64,000 nt of DNA. Origin: Dipteris shenzhenensis. Lineage: Eukaryota > Polypodiophyta > Polypodiopsida > Gleicheniales. Below, piece by piece: positions 10,190 to 19,733 of this stretch (the stretch's first letter is position 1; each line of letters opens with the position of its first letter). Position numbers and translations under genes: made by a program. The stretch lies in the NCBI GenBank assembly GCA_047967505.1, contig CM106541.1; one strand, written 5' to 3'. The notes under the pieces were generated by a model that did not search any database, had not been told where the DNA came from, and saw nothing but the letters and a program-made list of their open reading frames with translations.

Positions 10190-10650
10190 CTAGTATTTTC
10201 TCATATCCAATGCTAGTATTTTCAATATCGCCAAGGCCATGATCGCTTGTATGCATAGCCATGATCGCTTGTATGGTGAGTTGATTGTCGTCCAAAACTT
10301 CCAGCAAAGCTTCAGGCCCTTCACTTTTGCAACCTCCAGCAAAGCTTTAGGCCCTTCACTTTTGCAAGCCCCACCCTCAAGACGATTTTCCGTTTCAAAT
10401 GCTTTCACTCCTGAATTACTCGTCGGCACGTCGCCCTCAGGATGCCTAGACGATAGTCGCCAAGAGCAAGACTGAAACGACCGCGCGGTTTCAACAATGG
10501 GAATGTAGAGAACGAAGAGTGTATTACAAACGTAGGTGATGAGGAAAGGGGAGACGCCACTATCAACGATGGATTGAACTACGAAGCTAGCAATGATCCA
10601 GATGACGGCCACAGCGATGACGTAGAGCATGCTGACTATCCATTGCCATG
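10190..10650 (-). pseudogene. Captured fragment of an SLC35F/EamA-type membrane transporter gene
   Basis: The minus-strand frame from about 10645 to 10487 reads VIAVAVIWIIASFVVQSIVD, then SGVSPFLITYVCNTLFVLY and IPIVE. These are two transmembrane helices joined by a short loop. They match the first two helices of the plant SLC35F5-like drug/metabolite transporter family as I know it (pattern V-W-ASFVVQS-VD-GVSPF-TY-CN-LF--Y-P--E). The rest of the frame to 10190 is not recognisable and contains short duplications, for example CCAGCAAAGCTTC/TAGGCCCT twice at about 10300-10370. Only the amino-terminal part is present, with no promoter, so this looks like Pack-MULE gene capture. Confidence 0.6.
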
Positions 10651-11292
10651 TCTATGGCACAAGCAAGGGAGACTTGGCGAGCTATGGAGCAATTGGAGCA
10701 ATTGGCACAGATCAGCTACAGAAATCAGCTCCTTGGCGTTGTTAATCAGCTACAGAAATCCTTCAACCGTCAAATGAAATGATCTTTACCTGGCATGATC
10801 TTACAAAGACTCGTTTTGCCTCCGCTCAATCTACAGCCTCCGTTCCATCACAGCCTCCCCCCAAAAACCTCCGCTCAATCTACAGTCTCGAGCACGCCAT
10901 TCTACTCCACCTCGCAAAATTTCGCTACCAGCATGCCTTTCGTCTCTGCAACTTCCCCGTCTTTGCCATTCATGCTACCCGTCTCTGCAACTTCCACGCT
11001 TGCAACCCATCTTTTCACTACCCGTCTCTGCAACTTCCATCTCTACCACGTCTCACCGCCATCTGCTTGATTTCTGCCCATTTTCCCCTATTATACTAAA
11101 AACCTTTGGATGCCTTTGGTGGCTTCCCATGCCAAAGGCACCACTCTCTACTAATACTCATCATGCAGCAGTCCATTCTGCCGTATCTCTTCATTATGGC
11201 AGGAGGTGACATTGCGTATGCTGAGCCTTCTGAATTGCACTTAGCGGCAAACTAGTTTTCTGTAACGGAGGCTTCAGACCATTTGAGCACTC
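10651..11292. other. Central MULE region, possible second captured sequence
   Basis: C-rich sequence with imperfect direct repeats of CCCGTCTCTGCAACTTCC (about 10940-11040) and CCTCCGCTCAATCTACAG (about 10817-10885). The open frames here are composition effects and none is recognised. Confidence 0.35.
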
Positions 11293-11400
11293 ACATGGGA
11301 GGGAGACTCTTGGACTGCCTGGGGCAGCAAAAGAGGCAGCGCGTTAACGCGCTGCCTCATTTGCTACCCCCGGCTGTCCAAGTGCCCCTCCCTTGCATGG
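11293..11400. repeat. Palindrome P4 with GCGCGTTAACGCGC core
   Basis: The same family as P3: CATGGGAGGGAGACTCTTGG on the left, GAGGCAGCGCGTTAACGCGC at the centre (11334-11353), and a right arm ending CTCCCTTGCATGG. A few arm mismatches. Confidence 0.85.
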
Positions 11401-12749
11401 CTATGGTCATTGAAGTTCAGAAGAGAAAAGAGGTGTGCTTACCTCAGAATCTCTTTGCTCCTCAAAGTTCGTTGCTCGTTCAACCTTCTTCTGGTTACCT
11501 AGCTTTTGGATTATCAAAGCTCTTTCCTCTTTGAAGCTCTTTGCTCGTTGCCCAACTCCTGGAATATGGAAGCTCGCTAAAGCTCTTTGTTTGTTGCCGT
11601 TTGGACTTTCTTCTGGTTGCCTAGCTCCTAGATTACAGAAGCGAACAGAGGTAAAGGGACCTGCAGGCTAAACTGTTGAACGTTGACATCGCTTGGTCTT
11701 TGTGTTGGTGGGGAGGAAGGGATGGTTGAGGAAAAACGGCCTCCTTCTGACTCCGCCCTTCCTCATTATTAGAGCCGCTTTAATTCTGCCTTTCCTCAAG
11801 ATTTTGCAAGATACCATGTCGATTTTGCAGTAATGATTTATAGAAACGATTCTCCAGTGATTCTCCAGTGATTTTGCTGTCAGGAGAAGACGTGGAGAAT
11901 GCTAGCAACCGCATAAACCCATTGTACTGACTCATGATGTCAACCGCATAAACGAAAGGTGGGGGAATAGTAATATTGCTCGTTCATGCAAACGTGAAGT
12001 GAACTAACACATTTTAATAGTTTTAAATTTAGATATAGATTTGAGAAGACACACATTTTGATAGTTTTCAATTTAGGCATAGATTTGAAATACTACTCAT
12101 TTAGTTGTATTTTTTGTGTTCAACTATTGTTTTGAGAAAAAAATTGTCCATCAGTATTAGAAAAAGTGTTATATATTAATATAAAACTATTATGTATTAG
12201 TTCTTGTCTTATAATATGTGTTTCTATTCCTCTCTAACTATTGCTAGTAAAATATAATAAATATTAATATTTGATTTTTCAATACCAATATATAAATTTG
12301 AAAGTGACTTGTCTCTTTATTCATTTATATTAAATGTACACCCTTACTGAATGAAATGCATGGAGGCATCGTTCAAGTTACTATCTCCATGCTGGCATCT
12401 TGTTCAATGATTACCATTATTCTAAACAAATAAACACATATTGTTCAATAAAGACTTACAGTTAAACGACCACCTTGGATGCTAATAGTGGCAACTCTAC
12501 AAACTTTTTAGTAGCAAGCCATTTGCATTTGACACATAGAGAGACAAACTTGCTCCATCTCTTCTCTCCCATAATCCCTTTCAGTGTCTCTTTCAACACT
12601 TCTCTCTACTCCATTCTCTTCGGTCTCAAACTCGTCTATTCCATTTCTTCTTTTGCCTCCCTGTCTCCAGAACCTTTGTGTAGCTAGATTTTTTCTTGTT
12701 CTCTAGTTGGTGTCGCCTAGTGCTACATCTTGTCTTTAGCATTTGAATC
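11401..12749. promoter_or_regulatory. Upstream region of the MULE transposase gene, no gene
   Basis: The first 300 bases contain repeats of GCTCTTTG(C/T)TCGTTGC (about 11450-11600). From 11950 on it is AT-rich, with repeated TTTAGATATAGATTTGA-like stretches near 12020-12090. It must hold the promoter of the transposase gene starting at 12750, but no TATA box is assigned. Confidence 0.35.
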
Positions 12750-15700
12750 ATGCCATTTTTAGTTTTCATTCGCTTTGGAGAACATGAATCATTGACCATT
12801 CGTTATGACACTCCTTTCCTGGAGGTTTTGTTGGTGGAGCTTAAGGAACACTTTCACATTGAGAATGAGGACATTGAGATGCATCAAGAAATCGGAATAG
12901 ATGAGCTTGCCATTGTGCTTCCAGTGGTGAACTTAGAGGATGGTCATAAAGGGTTCAAGATTAGTGGCAGCCAACAATCAACTTTAAGAGTTCATGTGCT
13001 TGATAAGAGAGGTACTTATGGTGACTTTATGAATCCTGGGGTGAATAGTGTGGGTTCACTTATAGAGAGGATGCCTTTGAATAGTTCTCTTCATGTTGCA
13101 CTCAAATCTGCAATTCGGGTGGAGAAGGTTACTAAGCTTCCTCTAACTTATGATGGATATATTGTCTTTGAACTTCCACCTATGCCTAAGGGTTCACCAA
13201 TGTCTGGAATGGAACAGAATGCTGATGGCCATGTTTGGACAAAATATTCCACATGTTCGCAAGACTGCTTCAATGGTGTTGTGAGGATGAGTAGATGTTC
13301 AGGTTATTTGAGATGTTGTAATTTGGATTGTCCTTTCCTTGAACGAATGGAAGTTTTTAATGATACACAGTGGAACGGAAAGCTTAGGAGGCCTCCTCTA
13401 CCTGGTCCCATTGATCCAGCTTTGGGGTCACTTGTGTGCAAGCATTGTGATGCAATACCAAAGTGTGTTCACCTATGCAGTGCTATTATATATTATTGCT
13501 TTCCCCATGAACGAGTGAAGACAACAAGATGTGCAGTGCATGTGGGTTTCCATGACCATCCAGTTGAAAAAGGTAGAAGTCGAGCAAAGGAAATGCAAGT
13601 AGAGGATCTTCTTTCAATGCATGCTAAGTTGAATAGAAATTCATCTTGCAAAAATATCGAGGTGTTTGTGGAACAAGAGTTTGTGATGGATATGATGCTA
13701 GCAAAGGATGGGGTTGTTGTGGAGCCGCTAGATGATCAAATGTTTGAAGAAGTACTTGAAACCATTCCACCAATGACCCAGACATGGAGGCTACAGAGAG
13801 TGGTGCAGAGAGCAAGAAGTGAGGCTAGAGGAGGGGATGGTGGAATGGATTCAGTACTTGATTTAAAGAGGAGATGTAGATATCCATACCTACAAAGTAT
13901 CCTTTTTCTTGAACAATTGCAAGATGAACAACAACCACATATCTTCAAAATGTCGACCATTGGTCTAGGATGAGGAGTTGATCTAGTGAATCACATGCAG
14001 CATGGTGGAAGCTTGGGATCACAATGGGTTCATTTTGACCATGTGCATCGAGTGAGGGGATGGTCAACAATGGATGCTCATGTGTATGACCCATCCATAA
14101 GGGAACTGTTAACTATAGCAATATGTGAATTCAAGGTGGAGGATAACCATGCTCAGGTTCAATTCTGGGAGCTACTGAGCAATACAATGGAGAAGAATGG
14201 TTTTGAAAAACCTCAATTCCGTGGATTCATGGTAGATGGAGTAGGAGCAAATTGGCTAGCTGTCCGCACTATTTACAATGGTGGACCTGAAAATGTGATG
14301 GATGGTAGATAAAGAACTTATGTTTTCCATTGGGAGATGAGCATGGTTGAGCACACCAAACGATGCATTAAGCCACAATTTCAAGAGGAGCATAAAGTTC
14401 TATGTCAGAAGTGGAGAGAGGCAACAACTTCAACTTTTGCAGACCAATGCAAACAAACATTGAATTTGTATTGGTCCCCCATTCATGTGAAGGAGGGTGA
14501 GCTACCAACATTGCATACGTGGCTAGCTTGGTGGGATGTTAGAGTCAACCAGTGGGGGGGAATGTTCTTATGGCAAGAAGAGCACTCTGGATTTGTTCCT
14601 ACAGTGAACCTTTCAGAGACAACATTCTAGCATGAGAGCAGCACATGAATATGAAAAACACATAACATTGTATGATGCTTGTGCAGCAGATCTTGCAATG
14701 AATGTCCTTCAGAGTGCCCACTACAATGCCTTTATGAATGGAAAACACTTGGGTACAGGACCAAATTTGGATGCTCTACGTCGAAGAATACTAGGTGGTA
14801 GTGGGTCTAGTAAAGGGGACAGAAATAGGCTTGTGGATTTATCACACACAGTGATTGAAGAGTCCGGGATACAATCTCCTGAGATGCATAGACCAGTAAC
14901 AGAACCGGTGAGCATAAGAAGAAAGAGGGGTTCAAAATGTTCGACATCGGTCCATGCAAATGATAGTCATCGACTAGAGTACATCACAGTGACAACAAGG
15001 AGAGTGATAGGAAAAAGAAGACACATTGATTTTAAAAGTCCATCACAGGATGGGGTTTGTAGAGAGATAGATATTCATGAAGCCAATTGGGCCATCAGGA
15101 GAACCGAACCACATAGCGTTGTCACATGCTTTGGCTACTTGGCAGAGAGTCGGAGATGATGTGGGGCACTAATCAATGCACTTGGTAGAACTGCAAGTTA
15201 TGGTGTGCCAGCCCCTTGTTTTAAGGGAAGAATGCAACATTCTCATGGAGTGACAGAGCAGTTTGTATGGTTTTGTAATACTTTTGTCACCCATACATGG
15301 AATGTGGATAAATCCATTCAAGGTGTTCCTGGGGTCTCTCCAGGTGTATGGAAGGTTGCAAGTGGGACATCAATGACTATAGATGAGAGGGGTGCTCTTG
15401 TAAGGGCAGGGTTTGTATTTGATAGTGATGATTCTATTGGTGTGATGGGGCCTCCTTGTGCGCAGCAGATCCATACACCTAGCCATGTCCGCCCTTCTCG
15501 TTGTGATGGAAAGCTTGTTTCATGGAGAAGTAAGTTGAATAAAGATTTCAAGGAAAGGATACACAAGGTAGTTACGGAAAATGGGGAGGTGGTGAGAGAG
15601 AACATCATTATTCCACATGAGGTGCATGTATTCCATGTTCGTACAGCAGGATCAATGTCCAAGGGGCTAACATATAGTGTCTCGATTTCAGAGTTCCCAC

Positions 15701-15894
15701 GTTGCACATTCCTTGATTTCATAGAAAGGGAAGCAAGAAAAAGTCCCTACATGCCTTGCAAGCACATATACTTTGTGTTTATTTGTGTCTTGGGCTTGGC
15801 TGAAACGGTGCATCAGTTTATGCAGCAGGCTGCAACGACAAAAGTTGAATTGTTTCAAGCTCTAGGTGGTAGAAGAAACCCATCAAGTATATAG
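12750..15894 (+). pseudogene. MULE transposase with GCM/WRKY-type zinc finger, DDE core and SWIM finger (decayed)
   Basis: Essentially one intronless frame from the ATG at 12750 to TAG at 15894. The N-terminal 130 residues look like a small beta-rich domain. Residues about 180-275 carry CSGYLRCCNLDCPF and later TRCAVHVGFHDHP, the Cys/His spacing of the WRKY-GCM1/FLYWCH finger of MULE transposases. The DDE part shows WSTMDAHVYDPS and LTIAICEFKVEDNHAQ, then FRGFMVDGVGANW (second Asp) and a Glu-containing helix after VFHWEMS. Near the C-terminus ISEFPRCTFLDF and MPCKHIYFV form a SWIM finger in which the second Cys is replaced by Phe. Lesions are TGA at 13971-13973, TAA at 14310-14312, a frameshift near 14627 and TGA at 15157-15159. 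Expected role: cutting and joining the element's ends. Confidence 0.8.
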
Positions 15895-16095
15895 TGTATG
15901 GCTTGGATGTCCTTTTTTCGCATTTCCTTCAGAAGCGGATAATATATGTAGGTGTGCTTCCATGCATGAAGCTGCACTAAGTTGTATTTTTTGAAGGTGG
16001 AAGAAACCCATCAAGCATGTAGTGGGCAGCCTAGATGTACTTTTTTTATATTTCTTTTGGAAGTGGATGATATACATAGGTGTGCTTCCATGTTT
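15873..16095 (+). repeat. 128-bp tandem duplication spanning the end of the transposase gene
   Basis: AAGAAACCCATCAAG recurs at 15873 and 16001, and the following sequence (GCTTGGATGT, TTCCTTCAGAAG, GTAGGTGTGCTTCCATG) is repeated with substitutions. The first copy carries the transposase stop codon. Confidence 0.75.
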
Positions 16096-16514
16096 TGGCA
16101 ATGCACAAAAAACATTTTGTAAAATCATTCCAAGGGCTAGAAGATATTTTGAAGCATCAAAATTTTTACTCAATTTTTATGTTAAAATTTTTTTTGTATG
16201 ACATATGTTTTTTGTGCTATGGAGTTAATAACTTTTAGAAAAAAGGTGTCTTGTGACAACATGAAGAGCATTTAATGTAATATGTCACTATATAGTCTCA
16301 GTATTGAAAGCATTCAATGTTTTATTTTCTCATTACTTTTTCATAGAAATGGAAACATTATTTGAACATGTACTTCCAGAAACATGGTAGCCAAGATGCA
16401 GGCAAGTGGGTAAGTTTTCTTTGAACATAAATTGTGATTATTGCATGGTAATTGGCTGTGTTGAATGAATATGATGTGGCTGTTATTAAACACATAACAA
16501 TGTGCATTGTTGTT
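16096..16514. other. Right subterminal region of the MULE, no gene
   Basis: AT-rich sequence between the transposase 3' duplication and the right inverted repeat. No coding frame or motif was seen. Confidence 0.4.
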
Positions 16515-16573
16515 TGTCCACGCTCGCTTATTTGGCCTCGCTCGCTTTTCTTCGCTCGCTTTTTGGTAATCCC
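16515..16573. repeat. Right terminal inverted repeat of the MULE
   Basis: Contains three copies of GCTCGCTT on the plus strand (16522-16564), the inverse of the AGCGAGC motifs at the left end. The last bases before the target duplication read TTTTTGGTAATCCC. Confidence 0.7.
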
Positions 16574-16584
16574 CGTGTGGATGG
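16574..16584. repeat. Right 11-bp target-site duplication of the MULE
   Basis: CGTGTGGATGG, identical to 3391-3401. Removing 3402-16584 restores one continuous intergenic region between two divergent genes. Confidence 0.75.
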
Positions 16585-16993
16585 GACCCAGATCTCTTGG
16601 AGTTTGAAACTTGGCACATGTGAAAGGTACACTTTATGCCTTGGAACTTGTGCCATTCATGATTTCATAATCAATTCCATAACCACTCTTCCCTCCCCTG
16701 CCTCCCAATCTTTCATCCCTGCCAGGACCCTCGCATCTTCCTTTTCCTTCTCTCTCTGATCCTTTCCTACTAGCACACTCCATCCAGACTCTGCAACCTA
16801 CCTGAAGACTACTACCACTGCTAGATCTCTAGGTTACCTAGAGTGCAGAGTTCAAGTTAGTGAAAGAGCAGGAGATTCACCAATGCAACTCCAACAGCAT
16901 GGAAAAGGAAAAAAAAGGTCAGAATTCTAGATTGTTTTTAATGTTTTTTGACATATATTTCTTCCATCCATTGGATTTTTGATGTCCAAATGT

Positions 16994-17380
16994 CTTCACT
17001 CAGCTCCACCTTTCTTGTTACATATTTAATTGATACTGTCCAAGAATGTGGTAAATCACCCAGGAATTTGATTGGAGATGGATATGAATAGAACCTAGAA
17101 ATTTGCAACAAAATGCGAGGAGAGTGCTTTATACATCTCTAGGTAGCCCATATCGCATTTTGTTGCAAATTCTTGTTGTTGACACATTCCTCATGAAAAG
17201 CTTCACTCAGCTCCAGCCTTTCTCTTGCATATCAATTCGTACTGTCCAGGAATCAATGAGATGAACCTAGTGTTTGATTTGACATGCATATCAATAGAAC
17301 TGGAGAATTTGCAACAAAATGCGAGGAGAGTGCTTTATATTTTCCAAATGGTCCCACATCACGTTTTGCTGCAAATTCCT
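16994..17380 (+). repeat. Two tandem ~207-bp units, each with a foldback stem
   Basis: Unit 1 starts CTTCACTCAGCTCC at about 16994 and unit 2 starts the same at 17201. Each contains AATTTGCAACAAAATGCGAG, then GAGAGTGCTTTATA, and a complementary arm: 17098-17120 pairs with 17152-17174, and 17305-17325 with 17360-17378. A related hairpin lies in the 5' region of the H3-Ulp1 gene (about 2976-3055). Confidence 0.75.
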
Positions 17381-17432
17381 ATGTCTCTTTTGGTTCTCAC
17401 TTCTACCTCATTGTTTTGCTATCTTTGGCCCT

Positions 17433-19390
17433 ATGGAATTCTTCCTTGATGATGAGAAATGTTTTTGCTTTGGAACAGTTGACTCCCAGGCCCCTCCTTT
17501 CAAGAGGAATCTGGACTTTTCTGCTGCTATTATTAGACCACAGCAATCACCAGGTGAGTCATGAGAGCTCATGAAGGAATTATCTGGTGATATCCTATGC
17601 ATTCACTGATTGCATATGTCAACATATAGAATTCAATGTATATAAATTTTGGAACAGGCAAAAGGAAGAGACTGGAGCAGAATGCTGATTCTTCTATCAC
17701 AAAACAAAAGGAACTAGAAGCTCACTAGAAGAGGACAAGTCTCTAGATTTGCTCCTATTTGAGTTTCTTCACAAATGCAAGGCTCAGAGTAACTTCCACA
17801 TATACCACAGTATTTTCAACATGGAGTTCACAATGAGCTCTATACTGGAGCATCACAAAGATTTTCTTTCAGACCATTGGGATACCTTCAAAGAACTGAC
17901 AGAGGCAAGAAGAATTGTGGAAGGTGAAAAGGTTTTTGTGCATATAAATCATATTGTCTCCATTGATAGGCTGAGGTACCATGTGAATAGAAGATTTGAC
18001 AGCCTACCTGATCAATATAAATTCAACTGTAACTTGCACACCAGAAAGTGCAGAGTGCTTGAGGAAACCATGGCATTCCTTATGTACATTGTCTTTAGTC
18101 AGGACTCTCTAGATGAACAAGGGCAGGAGACTGAAGAAGAAGACACATGTGAAGCAGAGGAAAAAGAGGATGTTCCTTTGGTAACAGAAATGGTAGAGCA
18201 AGAAGAAGATATCAACCTTCAGGATGAGGGGCTGCAAGTGGCTGCTCTTGACCTTGTTCAACTAAGGACAAAAACTCTTAGGGGAGCACAGCCAGTTGAA
18301 GATTTTGATGTTCAGAGCAGCAACTATGTAGAGCCCATGCTTCCAGGTGTCTTGATTGGTGGAAAAGATTATGTTTTCCTCCATGATATAGAGTGTATGT
18401 TCAATTTAAGGGAGGACTATGCCATTTCCCTTATTGCCCAGGCTTCAAGGCTTGACAAGGAGGTTGGCATAGAGGATGACCATTCACTACTGGCTTTGGA
18501 AATAATTTTTGATCGTGCAGAGGCCCTTACTTTTTGTTTCAAAGAGGCTGAAAAGTTCCAAGAGCCAGATGAAGCTACCTTCCAGCTCACACAGGAAGCT
18601 ATGAATCTCTCAACACTATACATGGAAAAGCTTAAAGAAGAGGTTGGACTGGAGGGGAGAGGAATAAATCTTTGGAAAGATGAACTGCTTGTTGCTGATG
18701 AAAATGAGAAGGTACTTCAAATCAAATACTTTGTCTTCTGCTTAAATGTTTTGTAGGTTGTGTATTGTCTCACTCCAATCTTTTGATATGTGGCAGCTAC
18801 AAATTGAGGATGACACATTCCTCCAGAGATCAAGTGGAAGCAGGCCGGTTGGGTTTCGCAAATTGTCAAGCCTAGCTCATTATATTCATGATCTAGACAG
18901 TGCTAAGATCTTGATTTACCATAGGCAGTTAAGCAACAATGGAGAAGCCATTGTTTACTTCTTAAAATGTTTGTCCAGGGTTTTAGGTGGACATGATCTT
19001 TCATGGCAAAAGGAAAAGATCATTTTGATAGAGAGGTTGTCTACCATGGATATATTTGGAGATTATGTGAATAAGCAGGCCTCTAGGGCCTCTTACTTTT
19101 TGTCTTACACTTCTTATGCATTAGCATGTGGTGTTAAGGAGCCCAAATGTCTGGAGGGCTATGGAAAACACAAGCTCATAAGTTTTCGAGAGCCACCCAT
19201 GATTGCATCAGGCGACACAATCCAAGAAGAAGAACACATGGAGACAGCTAAAGAAAAGGATACCCCTCCTAGACAAGCAACAGAGGCAAGCATTGATAAA
19301 CAGACAGTCGACATCAAGCCAATAAGGAAGAAAAAGACTCTAATCAAGATCAAAAAGAGAGTTCCGATCGGCAGGCCCTGGGAGTTTTAG
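17433..19390 (+). CDS. Unrecognised acidic protein with basic ends (three exons)
   Basis: Probable exons are 17433-17553, 17658-18711 and 18797-19390, with GT-AG borders (CACCAG/GTGAG, GGAACAG/GC, GAGAAG/GTACT, TGGCAG/CT). The start MEFFLDDEKCFCFGTVDSQ is a good first exon but not proven. After the first intron GKRKR suggests a nuclear localisation signal. A one-base shift near 17700 breaks the frame and may be a lesion. The middle is very acidic (EEEDTCEAEEKED). GGKDYVFLHDIECMFNLRED (about 18360-18418) looks like a small folded domain. The C-terminus is basic (IRKKKTLIKIKKR). I do not recognise the family. It is divergent to the H3-Ulp1 gene once the MULE is removed and convergent with the DDE-like gene. 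Confidence 0.55.
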
Positions 19391-19733
19391 GATTTAGTCA
19401 TCAAATATAGCACAAACATTATATTGAAGTTGAACTGATTTGTACAAAGTCTTTGATGTCTGGTATGATCTTGTATAAATGAACAATAAGTTGAAGATGA
19501 AATGATTTGTATGTTTAGATAGAGTGGTGTCATTAAATATTAAACAAACAATATATTAAAATTGTGAACAAATTTTATTATGTTTAGATCACATGTTTCA
19601 CAAAAGAAATACTGTTGATGGAGTCTCAAATCATATAGGCATAACACCAAGAGTCACTTGCTCCACAAAAAAAAAGTCTATTGATTGAGTTTGAAAACAT
19701 GTGGACATAACACCAATAAGTTACAAATGAGTC
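19391..19733. other. Intergenic space between convergent genes
   Basis: AT-rich, about 340 bases. It contains two related stretches with ACACCAAGAGTCACTTG/ACACCAATAAGTTAC (about 19640-19720). It probably holds both 3' untranslated regions. Confidence 0.4.

Larger units (their letters stand above)
3402..16573. mobile_element. 13.2-kb Mutator-like element encoding a MULE transposase and a ParB-DNA methyltransferase
   Basis: The 11-bp sequence CGTGTGGATGG occurs at 3391-3401 and again at 16574-16584, directly outside both ends. This is a perfect target duplication of MULE length. The ends are inverted relative to each other: from position 15 inward the left end reads GCGAGCAAGAAAAAGCGAGC, and the reverse complement of the right end reads GCGAGCGAAGAAAAGCGAGC, followed on both sides by GGCC and an AAT. 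The outermost 14 bases match only partly. Inside are two divergent genes, a palindrome-rich centre, captured host sequence and a nested small transposon at 3979-4224. The transposase on the plus strand belongs to the MULE type, which supports the assignment. Stops in both genes mean this copy is not autonomous. Confidence 0.8.

Noticed and set aside
10779-11209. Overlapping open frames rich in Pro, Ser and Phe
   Set aside because: They come from C-rich imperfect direct repeats and appear in several frames at once.
8872-11400. Palindromes read as a CRISPR array
   Set aside because: Only four units, irregular spacing, different arms and a eukaryotic setting.
4582-15894. In-frame stops read as programmed recoding or a different genetic code
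   Set aside because: All three stop codons occur, several genes are affected, and C-to-T decay explains them more simply.
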